Part shown: piece by piece, positions 27,101-35,295 of the stretch | Numbering within the stretch: position 1 is the first letter of the stretch | How the letters are laid out: each line of letters begins with the position of its first letter | Source of the DNA: Microcaldota archaeon | GTDB lineage: Archaea > Micrarchaeota > Micrarchaeia > Micrarchaeales > Micrarchaeaceae | Assembly (NCBI GenBank): GCA_021834865.1 | Contig: JAKBRD010000001.1 | Coordinates: forward strand, 8,742 to 72,741 | Length of the DNA stretch: 64,000 nt | Direction: 5' to 3' | Notes under the pieces: generated by a model | What the model was told of the DNA's origin: nothing | Seen by the model: the letters and a program-made list of their open reading frames with translations, nothing else | Database searches by the model: none | Translations under genes and position numbers: made by a program

Positions 27101-27206
27101 GCGCACGCAGCGCCTGGGAACTGCTGTAGTCGAATTCCGCTGCCTCTGCTACCTTTATGCCTCCAGAGCCTATGAGCAGTACCTTATTTTTCTTATCTTT
27201 TTCCAC
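24096..27206 (-). CDS. carB: Carbamoyl-phosphate synthase large subunit
   Basis: A 1036-residue protein with the two tandem ATP-grasp halves: the first starts KVLLIGSGGIKVAEAAEFDY (about residues 8-27), the second half repeats it as VLFLGAGCFRIGVSVEFDY near 545. A C-terminal MGS-like allosteric domain (about 930-1036) is present (DIVFTDGH). It makes carbamoyl phosphate from bicarbonate, ATP and ammonia supplied by carA, for pyrimidine and arginine synthesis. Slightly shorter than the usual 1050-1080. The start overlaps the end of carA by 14 nt, ensuring coupled expression. Confidence 0.97.
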   Translation of the reverse strand: MEKDKKNKVLLIGSGGIKVAEAAEFDYSSSQALRALRDSRIKSIVLNPNVATVQTSYTMADSVYILPISSEYIKRVIEKEKPDAILPGFGGQTALSACLELWDEGFLQAKGVEFLGTSPDGIKNALGRADFQRLMRKLGIPVPPSFGVRSAEEGIDAAKKLGFPVMCRVSFNLGGRGSFVAHSLEEFENSISRAFAQSGTGEALVEKYLSGWKELEYEVMRDKDGNTAIIACLENLDPMGTHTGESVVVAPAQTLDNYIYQEMRSMAIRVAESISLIGECNVQFALNPNSYEFFVIETNPRMSRSSALASKVTGYPIAYVAAKLALGYRLHELQNEISHSTSAYFEPSLDYIAIKMPRWDNKKFEMAEDSVGSEMKSIGEVMSIGRNFEESLQKAVRMLDIGEEGVISTNEAIKTMSKGEAVSSLRTRKPYWFLYAAKAFEEGASVGEIHDATGINAFFLEKIKNLVGKYAEFCNLKEDKKKGMVEFMLGLGFSEKQLGYKGLSQKAKHIDTLAGEWPSDANYMYLTRNAILDEAEKQDGKDSVLFLGAGCFRIGVSVEFDYATVMAANAAKKLGKGVVMLNCNPETVSTDWNFSKILLFDRVGAESVISISKIFGVNDAVVFTAGQIGNNISEELHGSGINILGSGHKAIESAENRKLFSNIINELGIKEPEWESVASVSEAVNFAARAGYPLMVRPSFVLSGSSMGIVKNEDELRRKVLGIEKRYMHKPVVISKFISDAEEADLDCASDGKSIIGVPLFHIEEAGIHSGDSTMQAFPTESKEAKNREHVVEKMKSIAESLVERLHIRGPFNLQFAIKDEVPYVIELNLRASRSMPFSSKATGTEILDYAMKGCLYNFDWDGFYSPKLKAYGIKSPQFSWAQIKGAYPCLGAEMKSTGEVASFDKNIDAALLKSWISAQPNRMPQKGALVYGNGAATETLERELEDRTSLKLYGLEGFEASRGAEALSEKEALNFLRDKTIDIVFTDGHIPEKDYSVRRACADFNVPIVLNSRLGLGLAKALGAKTDANELKDYW

Positions 27207-28290
27207 TGATAAAACCTTTTACTGCAGAATCGAAGAGCTCAAATATTCTAAATCCGTCTTTAGTTCCAGGCCTTGCCTCAGGGTGGAATTGCGCCGTAAT
27301 GACGTTATGCCTTTTGATTGCCATTCCTTCTATGGTTTTGTCGTCAAGCGAAACATGTGAAATCTCAACGCCGTCAGGCACATCTCCAAAAACCGCATAG
27401 CCATGGTTGTGCGTCGTTATCATGCACTTTCCTGTATGCAATTCCATTACTCCTTTGTTTATTGCCCTGTGCCCGAAGCCCATTTTCCTTATCTCCATTC
27501 CCGACGCCATGGCTATAAGCTGATGTCCCAAGCATATGCCCAAAACCGGTATGTTATGTTCCATCAGCTTAGCAACGGTTTCGGTCTCTCTGCTTAGCAG
27601 CAATGGGTTTCCGGGCCCGTTGGTCAGAACTATGCCCATTGGGTCATAGGAGAGTACCTGTTCTTCGGTTGCATCATGCGGCAACCTGACTATTGAATAT
27701 CCCATCGAATATATGCATTCCAAAATTCCTTCCTTCAAGCCATAATCTATGACTGCAATTCTTGGCCCTTTGTTCTCGTAAATTAATGGTTGTTTTATCG
27801 ATACCATGTCTACAAAATTTATGCTTTCGTAATTTCTGACTTTATTAAACTCTTTCGAATTAGAAATGATGCCTGCCATTGTGCCCTTCTCACGTATGTG
27901 CAGCGCAAGAGCCCTCGTATCTATTCCGGATATTCCCGGAACGTTCTCATCATCGAGCCATCTCTCAAGGCTTTTTCCAGAATTCCATTCCGAGCCATTG
28001 GTTATCTCGCCTACTATCAGCCCAGAAACCTGTATATCTTCAGATTCAAAATTAGTGAGTATTCCGTTACGCCTGATTTTTTCCGGCACACCATAATTCC
28101 CTACGAGCGGATGTGTTATTGTGAGAATCTGGCCTTTATAAGACGGATCAGAGAGCGATTCAACGTATCCGTTCATTGAAGTAGTAAAGACTACTTCGCC
28201 TTCTGCATCAGAATGGGAGCCAAAGCGGGTTCCAGGATAAACAGAACCGTCTTCAAGAACGAGGTAAGCAGCATCGTTTCTCTCAGACAT
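27193..28290 (-). CDS. carA: Carbamoyl-phosphate synthase small subunit (glutamine amidotransferase)
   Basis: A 365-residue protein. The N-terminal domain has LVLEDGSVYPGTRFG near 10-24 and the family's TSMNGYVESLSDPSYKGQ near 36-53. The class I amidotransferase domain follows, with the nucleophile Cys in LGICLGHQLIAM (about 250-261) and the His/Glu end motif near FHPEARPG (about 338). It releases ammonia from glutamine and delivers it to CarB. A TATA element near 28325 precedes the ATG by the usual leader-poor distance. Confidence 0.96.
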   Translation of the reverse strand: MSERNDAAYLVLEDGSVYPGTRFGSHSDAEGEVVFTTSMNGYVESLSDPSYKGQILTITHPLVGNYGVPEKIRRNGILTNFESEDIQVSGLIVGEITNGSEWNSGKSLERWLDDENVPGISGIDTRALALHIREKGTMAGIISNSKEFNKVRNYESINFVDMVSIKQPLIYENKGPRIAVIDYGLKEGILECIYSMGYSIVRLPHDATEEQVLSYDPMGIVLTNGPGNPLLLSRETETVAKLMEHNIPVLGICLGHQLIAMASGMEIRKMGFGHRAINKGVMELHTGKCMITTHNHGYAVFGDVPDGVEISHVSLDDKTIEGMAIKRHNVITAQFHPEARPGTKDGFRIFELFDSAVKGFISGKR

Positions 28291-28338
28291 CTAATCTGTA
28301 TAGGGATTTAACTGTACTATTATAAATATGCTACGCAA

Positions 28339-29346
28339 TCAGCCATAGTATCCGAAAGTCCCAAGAGCCTTTATATATGGCGTGCTCTGGGATATTGAGG
28401 TATAATATTCCAGTGTTAGGTTTCCTAATACTGAATTATTTACTTCCTTCACTCCTCCAATTTTGACTTTAACTAAGCTATTGGTGCTAAAGTTTCCTAT
28501 GTAATATGACGGATCCGCAGTGCTCAGGTTTTGACCGAACGGTACAAAGAACAGCCTGCTCTTTATCATGCTAATCCCTGTAGACTGGGCTACACCGGCA
28601 GAAATAACTCCGTTGGAGAAAGAAGTATTTGAGCATACAAATCCAGTATTCGGGATGCAGTATGAAGATATCGCAGGGCTTGTGCTGCTTAACACTGGCA
28701 GCAAGAAGATAAATTCTATCGCAACAATTATTATGCTCAGTACTATACCGGATATTAATATTCCTCCGAAGGCTCTCCATCCGCTTACCTGCTGCTGCCT
28801 TGCCATAGATATTATCAAAACGATAAAGCTCCATATTGATGCCACAATTGCAACTACCTCGCCCAAAATAGGTATGAAAAAGGCCCACATCAACAGCATT
28901 GCGGGAAAAGTCGCATACATGGTGGCCGTTATGGTTTTTGATATGTCATTTTTCCAAAGCTTGAAAAGCGTTTTCGCAAAGAAATGGTATATTGCCCCGT
29001 CAACGATTATGCCTATTGGTATGAGCAGCAGGACATAGGCAAGCCCAAGCACTGCGCCGAATATTCCCATGAGCGCAGGTGCATAAGCTGCTATCCCACT
29101 CAAAAACGGGCTAAACGCGCCGAATATTCCCAAGGCAATGCTTCCGAATGCAAATAGCAGAACAAATCCAAGAACTGCTGCAGCTATTGCAGGGATTATT
29201 GCCGCTTTATAATAGAATGCTATGGCATCGCCTACGCCGTAGCTCTGATTTACGCTGCTAGGATGCAGAGCTATATCCAAAGCTTTTTTGGTATAGCCCC
29301 AGAACGAAAGCCCCTTATTATTCGTTGCGCCGTTTGTCAAACCCAT
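28339..29346 (-). CDS. Yip1-like membrane protein
   Basis: A 335-residue protein. Residues about 45-215 form five hydrophobic helices with the Yip1-domain pattern: an IYHFFAKTLFKLWKND segment near 122 followed by YATFPAMLLMW near 143 and SFIVLIISMARQQQVSGWRA near 170. The last 120 residues are extracytoplasmic. Yip1 proteins are membrane-organising proteins without a known enzymatic role; in archaea the function is unknown. A TATA element at about 29382-29390 precedes the ATG. Confidence 0.75.
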   Translation of the reverse strand: MGLTNGATNNKGLSFWGYTKKALDIALHPSSVNQSYGVGDAIAFYYKAAIIPAIAAAVLGFVLLFAFGSIALGIFGAFSPFLSGIAAYAPALMGIFGAVLGLAYVLLLIPIGIIVDGAIYHFFAKTLFKLWKNDISKTITATMYATFPAMLLMWAFFIPILGEVVAIVASIWSFIVLIISMARQQQVSGWRAFGGILISGIVLSIIIVAIEFIFLLPVLSSTSPAISSYCIPNTGFVCSNTSFSNGVISAGVAQSTGISMIKSRLFFVPFGQNLSTADPSYYIGNFSTNSLVKVKIGGVKEVNNSVLGNLTLEYYTSISQSTPYIKALGTFGYYG

Positions 29347-29403
29347 GCAATCACTAATCGTTGAATAATCTCAAACAAGCTATAAATATGCTGTCTTTTC
29401 ATC

Positions 29404-30048
29404 TCAGCTGTGCAAAGCCTCGAAGATTTCAGCAATTCCCCTTATGAGTATGTAGGCCGTAAGTATGCCTATGAGCACATAGCCTATCCAGAGCGGGTAT
29501 GAAAGCACGTACACAAGCACCAGGTATGCGAAGGTTACGAACTTGGTTATCTGTATGCCTGCCCTGCTTACGTTCGAAGCGTAGAGAGAGCGCGCAATCC
29601 TGGAATGCATCTTTGAAGATGTCCCTCTCGCGCCGAGCAATGCATCGGCAAACGAATGCCTTATGATTATTATGAAGAGTACGAACAGCGGGACTATGTG
29701 GAGGAAAGTAAATGTGACCCATAGAACATATTCGCTTATCCTGTCTCCTGCTATGTCTATTCTTGGGCCGTAAGGCGCATTTTCGCTCACGTGCTGCTTG
29801 ATTTTGTGTACTACCTCCCATTCCTTTTTGTTTCCGGTTGCAGCCCTGACATAAGTTATGAAGCCGATTTTTCCATTGCTCTCCTCTCTAACTGCGAAAT
29901 ATCCATCTATCGCATCGGAGAGCATCGCAATTGCAAGCAGTATTATTATCGCGAATGCGTCAAATTTTGCAATCACCAAGTAAGCGACAACTATTATAAG
30001 TGCGGTTCTGATGTATGTAACCAGGTCAGCGCTCCTTATTTTCGTCAA
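29404..30048 (-). CDS. CDP-alcohol phosphatidyltransferase family enzyme with an insertion
   Basis: A 214-residue polytopic membrane enzyme. The family motif DxxDGxxAR...GxxxDxxxD is present as SDAIDGYFAVR (about 44-54) and GPRIDIAGD (about 94-102), but the two halves are separated by about 45 residues instead of 8. It presumably transfers a phospho-alcohol to CDP-archaeol or a related lipid. The start is TTG at 30048, with AGGTG just upstream. It follows the Lrp-type regulator by 26 nt on the same strand and precedes the Yip1 gene. Confidence 0.75.
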   Translation of the reverse strand: MTKIRSADLVTYIRTALIIVVAYLVIAKFDAFAIIILLAIAMLSDAIDGYFAVREESNGKIGFITYVRAATGNKKEWEVVHKIKQHVSENAPYGPRIDIAGDRISEYVLWVTFTFLHIVPLFVLFIIIIRHSFADALLGARGTSSKMHSRIARSLYASNVSRAGIQITKFVTFAYLVLVYVLSYPLWIGYVLIGILTAYILIRGIAEIFEALHS

Positions 30049-30074
30049 GACACCTTTTGGATTTATATCGATCT

Positions 30075-31049
30075 TTATTGTATGTAATTCCTTTTGATAT
30101 TCAGCTTCCTGAAAGGCATTATGCCCTTCAGCGCTTTTAGGATTCTAGCGCTTGTAATGCTAACATTATCTTTTCCAAAAGCCCTTATATGTTTTTCTAC
30201 GGTATTCTCAACCGCATCCTCTTCATTCTTGAAGATCCCAATGCCTAAAAATTTGTAACTTCCGCTAAGCAGCGAAATGTTCTGGAATGTATTGAGGATT
30301 CCCAATCTATCGGCATCGAAATAATCATAGAGCCTCAGGCTTGCCTTGTACCTCGTTTTGCTGTTGAAAACATAGTTTGACAGGTATGCAATAGCATAGG
30401 ATCGCGTCGGTTTCTGCGACGCTACCGTAAAACGCCTTATAATTCCTTCTTCTGCAAGCTTCCTCATCCTGTATCTTATGGTCTCTCCGTTTATGCGGGT
30501 TTTTTGTCCCAGCTCTTTAATGCTAGCGCGTGAATTGGTGTTTAGCTCTGTTATAAGCATTTTGTCCTCATCATTCAGTCCTGATGCAGTAACAAAGCCG
30601 TTATCCACCGGAAAAAATCCGAAGCGCATCTTTGCGATTTCCGAAGCCATTAATTTCGGCCTGTATTCGCATATCTGGTCTATGAACGAGTTTTCCCAGC
30701 CGAAGTATTCTACGCTTGTCTTGGAAAGCACCTGCAGCATAATGTCGAAATCTCCCTTGCACGAGCAGGCGAAATTTATTCCAGGGTTGCGGCTTATTAT
30801 ATCCTCTATTTTTTTGAAATCGGCCTTTTTTCCAAGTTTTACAATTACGTTGTGCATTACTGGATATCCTAGCTTGGCTTCGTCGAGCTCCAGTACGAAT
30901 TTAAGCCCGAGCCCTTCGGTCAGGCTTTCAAGTATTTTCGATGTAGAAGGCCTCGAAACTCCGGATATCCTGGAAAGGTCCGAAATGCTAATTCTGGAAT
31001 TTGTGCTCAGGAGTTCTGTTATTATTTCGCTGGCGCCCTGCAGTTTCAT
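30075..31049 (-). CDS. Lrp/AsnC-type regulator with two HTH modules
   Basis: A 324-residue protein with two helix-turn-helix regions: one at about 17-40 (ISISDLSRISGVSRPSTSKI) and a second at about 170-200 (ASIKELGQKTRINGETIRYR), each followed by an alpha/beta segment of the kind seen in Lrp ligand domains. It looks like a tandem fusion of two Lrp-like units. Its ATG directly abuts the cysN stop (TAGATG), placing it in the cysDN operon; regulation of sulfate assimilation is a plausible but unproven role. Confidence 0.72.
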   Translation of the reverse strand: MKLQGASEIITELLSTNSRISISDLSRISGVSRPSTSKILESLTEGLGLKFVLELDEAKLGYPVMHNVIVKLGKKADFKKIEDIISRNPGINFACSCKGDFDIMLQVLSKTSVEYFGWENSFIDQICEYRPKLMASEIAKMRFGFFPVDNGFVTASGLNDEDKMLITELNTNSRASIKELGQKTRINGETIRYRMRKLAEEGIIRRFTVASQKPTRSYAIAYLSNYVFNSKTRYKASLRLYDYFDADRLGILNTFQNISLLSGSYKFLGIGIFKNEEDAVENTVEKHIRAFGKDNVSITSARILKALKGIMPFRKLNIKRNYIQ

Positions 31050-32270
31050 CTATCCAAGCACCTTTTCCACAACCCCTATCCCTGCAAACTTGCCGGCGCT
31101 GTAGACAACGAACCTGCCTAGGTCCCTAAAGCTCGAAAATTCTTCAACCGCTATCTTTTTTTCCAGCCTTATTATGCACTCTGCAGCGTCCAGGGCTTTT
31201 GGCTTTTGCGTATTCTTGGGTTTTCCTGTGACGGTGTCTATAATTTTGTCCAGGCTTATCCTCGCCTTGGTCCCATTGCCGTTGAACCTGAGCTCAACGC
31301 TACCGTTTACCGGTTTTACGAAGAAAAGCATGGTGCTTATAGCGTTTGCAGACTTTGTCATGTTGGTATTGCTTATTACCTCGCCGCGCATGTTGCCCAT
31401 ATCCTGCGATATGTTTATCGCTATGTTCTCCTCTGCCTTCGCGCTGCGTGCCTCTCTGCCTTTAACATAAAGCCTTTTTACGGTTGCCTTCTTGTTGATC
31501 GGCAGTATCCTTATGCTTGAACCTATTTCTATGGTGCCGCTCAGCACCTTAGCCGTGTACGCAGTTCCGTTTTCCGTCTCTAGCGTTCCCTGGATTATCG
31601 CCCTGAGCGGCATCTTTCCAGTAGAACTCTTCGTATGGCACGTAAGGAGCAGTTCCATGAGGGGCTTGCCTCTGTACCAGTGCATGTTCTCCGACTTTGA
31701 AACTATGTTCTCCGACTTATACGCGGATATTGGGACGAAGTTTACGCTTTGGGAATGGACACCTATATCGTCAAGATAAGCAGCTATGTCGTTCTTTATC
31801 ATTTCATAATCATTCTGCGAATAGCTTATGGTGTCCATCTTGTTGACAGCAACTATGAAATGCCTTATTCCAAGCATTTTAGCAAGAAAAAGGTGCCTCT
31901 TCGTCTGCGGCTTTATGCCCTCATCCTTCGCAGCCGATACTACAAGCACCGCAGTGTTCGCGTAGGATGCCCCGCTAAGCATATTCTTTATCAGCTCTTC
32001 GTGCCCAGGGACGTCTATGAGCTCAAAGGCCTTTCCCATATATTTTATCTGCGCCCTGGCTGTATCTATCGTGAGGCCTCCCTCGCGCTCCTCGGAAAAC
32101 GCATCCAGTATGAACGCCGGCTCGAACTGCTTCCCAAGCTTTTTGCTTGTGTTCTTTGCGTCCGCAATGCGTTCCTCCGTGGCGGACCCAGTGCTCATAA
32201 GAAGGGACCCTATCAGTGTGGACTTGCCGTGGTCTTTGTGCCCCAGCATGGTTATCTGTTGGATGTGCAT
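31050..32270 (-). CDS. cysN: Sulfate adenylyltransferase GTPase subunit (CysN-type)
   Basis: A 406-residue EF-Tu/EF-1A-type GTPase: G1 GHKDHGKST (about 10-18), switch II DVPGHEE near 87, NKMD near 143. After the G domain come two beta-barrel domains. Its position 9 nt downstream of a CysD-type subunit identifies it as CysN, which couples GTP hydrolysis to synthesis of adenosine 5'-phosphosulfate; sequence alone could also fit a diverged EF-1A or SelB relative. No APS kinase domain is fused. Operon: RHH regulator, cysD, cysN, Lrp-type regulator. Confidence 0.82.
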   Translation of the reverse strand: MHIQQITMLGHKDHGKSTLIGSLLMSTGSATEERIADAKNTSKKLGKQFEPAFILDAFSEEREGGLTIDTARAQIKYMGKAFELIDVPGHEELIKNMLSGASYANTAVLVVSAAKDEGIKPQTKRHLFLAKMLGIRHFIVAVNKMDTISYSQNDYEMIKNDIAAYLDDIGVHSQSVNFVPISAYKSENIVSKSENMHWYRGKPLMELLLTCHTKSSTGKMPLRAIIQGTLETENGTAYTAKVLSGTIEIGSSIRILPINKKATVKRLYVKGREARSAKAEENIAINISQDMGNMRGEVISNTNMTKSANAISTMLFFVKPVNGSVELRFNGNGTKARISLDKIIDTVTGKPKNTQKPKALDAAECIIRLEKKIAVEEFSSFRDLGRFVVYSAGKFAGIGVVEKVLG

Positions 32271-32279
32271 GCAAATACC

Positions 32280-32306
32280 TCACATATAGCCGAGCGCCCT
32301 CAGCTT
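32280..32306 (-). repeat. 27-nt near-identical repeat, copy in cysD 3' end
   Basis: TCACATATAGCCGAGC then GCCCTCAGCTT, read on the plus strand, overlapping the cysD stop codon. It matches 33096-33122 with a single C/T mismatch and encodes KLRALGYM plus stop on the minus strand. Confidence 0.85.
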
Positions 32307-33083
32307 TTCCATTATGTAGGCCGTCTCCTTGTCCTGCTGCCTTCCGCTCCTTTCTTCAACTTTAGTGTTCTTGAGCTCGTTTATTATCTTGTCAATGCTG
32401 TCGGCGTTTGACTTTATTGGCACAGTGCAGTGCGTGCAGCCAAGGCTCCTGTACCTAGTCCCATCCCTAGCGAAGTAGAGGCTGTTTATCGGTATCTTTT
32501 CGCGTTTTATATAGTTCCATATATCTATCTCGTTCCAGTCAAGCAGCGGGTGCACGCGTATGTGGCCCCCATTGCTCTGCTTTGACGAATAATCGTTCCA
32601 CAGCTCCGCGGGCTGGTTCTTGTACTTCCACTTGAAATCCTTCGTCCTTGGGGATATGTATCTCTCCTTTCCCCTTATCCCGTGCTCGTCCCTCCTTATT
32701 GAAACTATGAGGGCATCGAAGCCCCGCTCTCTCATTATCTTCTTGAGCGCTACAGTCTTATTTGCTCCGCAGCAGGCGTATCCGGATATTTCAGGCTTTA
32801 TCTCGCTATTTTGTACTATAAGATCGAGCTTCCACTGCTTTGCCAGTTTCTCCCTGAACTCGTAAGTTTCAGGAAAGTCTATCCCATTGTCAATATGTAT
32901 TACAGGGAATGGCACCTTTCCCATGAAGGCCTTGCGGGCCAGCGCCAGCATTACCGTGCTGTCTTTTCCCATGCTCCAAAGTGCGGCGATGTTTCCGAAG
33001 CGCTCCTTGGCTTCCCTCATTATATATATACTCTTTTCCTCTAACTCGTCAAGGTTTTGCTCTATCATGTAAACCAGCTCCAT
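32280..33083 (-). CDS. cysD: Sulfate adenylyltransferase subunit 2 (CysD-type)
   Basis: A 267-residue PP-loop ATP pyrophosphatase-family protein. The P-loop is LWSMGKDSTVML (about 35-46), followed by VPFPVIHIDNG (about 57-67), GHIRVHPLLDWNEIDIWNYI (about 175-194) and a CTHC segment (about 220-223). The C-terminal ERSGRQQD...MEKLRALGYM matches CysD family ends. It makes APS from sulfate and ATP with CysN. Its C-terminal coding end is nearly repeated in the adjacent RHH gene. PAPS reductase was considered, but pairing with CysN favours CysD. Confidence 0.85.
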   Translation of the reverse strand: MELVYMIEQNLDELEEKSIYIMREAKERFGNIAALWSMGKDSTVMLALARKAFMGKVPFPVIHIDNGIDFPETYEFREKLAKQWKLDLIVQNSEIKPEISGYACCGANKTVALKKIMRERGFDALIVSIRRDEHGIRGKERYISPRTKDFKWKYKNQPAELWNDYSSKQSNGGHIRVHPLLDWNEIDIWNYIKREKIPINSLYFARDGTRYRSLGCTHCTVPIKSNADSIDKIINELKNTKVEERSGRQQDKETAYIMEKLRALGYM

Positions 33084-33095
33084 TGCGTTTAATCG

Positions 33096-33122
33096 TCACA
33101 TATAGCCGAGTGCCCTCAGCTT
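33096..33122 (-). repeat. 27-nt near-identical repeat, copy in RHH gene 3' end
   Basis: Second copy of the repeat at 32280-32306, 816 nt away, overlapping the stop of the RHH gene. Only one base differs, although the flanking codons of the two genes differ. Confidence 0.85.
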
Positions 33123-33323
33123 CTTCACTATCGTGCTGTCTTCGGATTTTTTCCCTCCCTTTTTTGAGTTCAGTTCGGCCGTAGTCTCCCTAAGGATATA
33201 TGTTGCGTAATCCGAAACAGAAGAAAATCCTGTGTCCTCTATGCTTTTTTTTATGCTCTCGAACAGCGGCGCAGGTATGGTTATTGTTGTATATTTCCTC
33301 TTTTCCTTTTCTGACGCGGCCAT
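33096..33323 (-). CDS. Ribbon-helix-helix (CopG-like) DNA-binding protein
   Basis: A 75-residue protein, start MAASEKEKRKYTTITIPAPL. The beta strand TTITIPAPLFESIKK and helices SVSDYATYILRETTAEL (about 30-46) fit the RHH fold, which binds DNA as a dimer. The C-terminal tail ends IVKKLRALGYM, the same ending as CysD encoded 12 nt downstream. It starts the cysDN operon, so it is the best candidate for its autoregulator. An upstream GTG/ATG frame exists to 33365, but the conserved part begins at 33323. Confidence 0.78.
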   Translation of the reverse strand: MAASEKEKRKYTTITIPAPLFESIKKSIEDTGFSSVSDYATYILRETTAELNSKKGGKKSEDSTIVKKLRALGYM

Positions 33324-33427
33324 GATATCATCTATGTATTTTAATGTTATAACATAATAATACATTAATATATAAAAAGGTTTGTGGTGTGTGCCTTATG
33401 AATTCTGAAAAAAAGCTCGCAGATGTT

Positions 33428-35230
33428 TTATTGCCTTTTATTCTTTTGTTTTGGGTTTGTCGTCGTATAAATGTTCCCTTCCTTCCCCAATAAGCCTTTC
33501 CTGAGCAGTTCATTTACGTGCCATTGCGCCCTGGCGTAAGTGACTTTGGTGTTCTCCCCAAGCTTTTCGGCTATTTCATATAGCTTGACTCCCTCCTTAG
33601 CAACATCCAGTATTGTTCCTGCAAATTCGGAATTTTTCACAATCCTGTGCCTATTTTCGGAAATATATCTGAAATGGGCGGAACAGTCATCAATTAACCC
33701 GCTGCCTCTAGCATACTCTTGCAATTCAAGCGAGTATCTGTCATCACTGTGCAGAACTGCCTCAAGCCTGTCTAAAGGCCCTACCTCAACGCTGTCCATA
33801 GAACTTGCTTTCATTGCAATATTGTATAGCCATGATAACAATCCATTCCATATTCTAATGGTATTCCCGTTCGCCTTTACCGTGGATCTTTTCGTATTCC
33901 ACTCTGCTTTGCGTTCAAGCACGCCCGCTTTTGAAAGCATTACCAAGTATTTCGAAGAAAAGTCGAGGTCGCTTCCCGAAGCCCTAGCTACATCAAATCT
34001 ATTAATATTTTTATTCAGGTTTTCGTTTGCGAATCCTATGGCTTTTCCCAGCTTAAAGCATTTCTCTGGCCTTTTCACGAAACCCATTCTGTGCAATTCT
34101 TCAAGGCTTGTCGTCCTTAATACTTTATAATCCAGCTTGCCTTCGGATCCGCCCGTGCTTGAAAAGGATTCATAATCCAAAAGGCCGAGCAATTTGAACA
34201 ATCGGACTTCATGCCTTACGCTGTCGCTATCCATTATTTCTCTGATTTCATGGAGCGCAAAACCCCTGTCCTTGTTTTCGGCAAGCAGTTTCATCAGACC
34301 GAAAAGGTTTTGCGAATGCGTCCTGATCATTTTCTGGGCTACGGATACAGAGAAAACATCAGAGAGCCTCAATCCCGCCTGTTCCAATTTTTCTCTAGAT
34401 GCTTTTATCGCATGTGCCGCAATGACGTCGAAGGTCCCATGCTGCGGGCTTTTGGAGTAAACCCTGGTTTCTTTCTTATGGATCTCAATTTTCTTTTCTT
34501 GGAGCGCCCCTATGGACACTAGGCTTTCCATTATCGATCCAAAGTTTACGTGGTTTTCCAGTTCTTCCGGACTGCATCCAAATCTATTTGTCATAGCTTT
34601 AAGGATTCCTGAAACGGTATACTCTTTCCCTGGCTCCATCGCAAGATAAGCTAGAGGCTTTACGTCAGGGCTAAGCATTGTGGCAAAAATGGAAAGGTAA
34701 TCGCATAAATCACCTTCTATGGCGCGTTTTTCCTTTTCCGATTTTACGTACTTTTCAAGATCCCTTTTCATCGAAGAATACCATTCCTCATTAAAAGAGA
34801 ATTCTGGATTCGGTAAATTATTGTTGTCGGAATTTTTCAAATCCTCTATGGAAGTGAAATCAAAAAGATTCTTGTAAACGGCTTCGGGAGCCTGCAGGCT
34901 CCTTGTTTTTTCATAAGCCTTTTCAATAAGCCTGTCCAAATCGTCGTTACTAAGAATCCATCGATTCAAAGTCCATTCCTTCCCTGCATACTTGCCTTCT
35001 GTAATTCTTTCCGCTGTCTGGCTGGTTTTGAGAATCCCTATGTCTTCCATCTGGTAAAATACGTCCCTGTCGTATCTCATCAGCATATTGTCTATAATCT
35101 CCTCTTCGTAGCCAAAGAATGACAGGAGATAGTCAGCCAGATCTGCAGCATCCTTTGGGTCCATTTCCAAATTTCTTAAAAAGTAGCCAGCCTTTATTGC
35201 CAAGCCCAGCTTCTTTCTGTAATCATACAT
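33428..35230 (-). CDS. DUF6015-type multi-domain DNA-binding-like protein
   Basis: A 600-residue soluble protein. The N-terminal 95 residues resemble the archaeal DUF6015 family: FFGYEEEIIDNML (about 38-50), DRDVFYQMEDIGIL (about 54-67), EWTLNRWIL (about 85-93). The rest has several predicted winged-helix-like stretches (for example GKEYTVSGILKAMTNRFGC near 200; KLYEIAEKLGENTKVTYARA near 555). Basic C-terminus KQKNKRQ. A regulator or transcription-associated scaffold is inference. The minus-strand TATA near 35250-35258 gives a leaderless ATG at 35230. Confidence 0.65.
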   Translation of the reverse strand: MYDYRKKLGLAIKAGYFLRNLEMDPKDAADLADYLLSFFGYEEEIIDNMLMRYDRDVFYQMEDIGILKTSQTAERITEGKYAGKEWTLNRWILSNDDLDRLIEKAYEKTRSLQAPEAVYKNLFDFTSIEDLKNSDNNNLPNPEFSFNEEWYSSMKRDLEKYVKSEKEKRAIEGDLCDYLSIFATMLSPDVKPLAYLAMEPGKEYTVSGILKAMTNRFGCSPEELENHVNFGSIMESLVSIGALQEKKIEIHKKETRVYSKSPQHGTFDVIAAHAIKASREKLEQAGLRLSDVFSVSVAQKMIRTHSQNLFGLMKLLAENKDRGFALHEIREIMDSDSVRHEVRLFKLLGLLDYESFSSTGGSEGKLDYKVLRTTSLEELHRMGFVKRPEKCFKLGKAIGFANENLNKNINRFDVARASGSDLDFSSKYLVMLSKAGVLERKAEWNTKRSTVKANGNTIRIWNGLLSWLYNIAMKASSMDSVEVGPLDRLEAVLHSDDRYSLELQEYARGSGLIDDCSAHFRYISENRHRIVKNSEFAGTILDVAKEGVKLYEIAEKLGENTKVTYARAQWHVNELLRKGLLGKEGNIYTTTNPKQKNKRQ

Positions 35231-35295
35231 GCAAAGACAAAATCGCTCTATAAGACCATATATTTATGCCTTACAGTAAAGCTTGCTTAAAACCT

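Noticed and set aside
31050..32270. EF-1A or SelB identity for the cysN gene
   Set aside because: GTPase motifs fit all three, but adjacency and co-orientation with the CysD-type gene favour CysN.
31749..32411. 220-codon plus-strand frame over cysN/cysD
   Set aside because: Antisense to two clearly conserved genes; Tyr/Arg/His-rich composition of an antisense frame.
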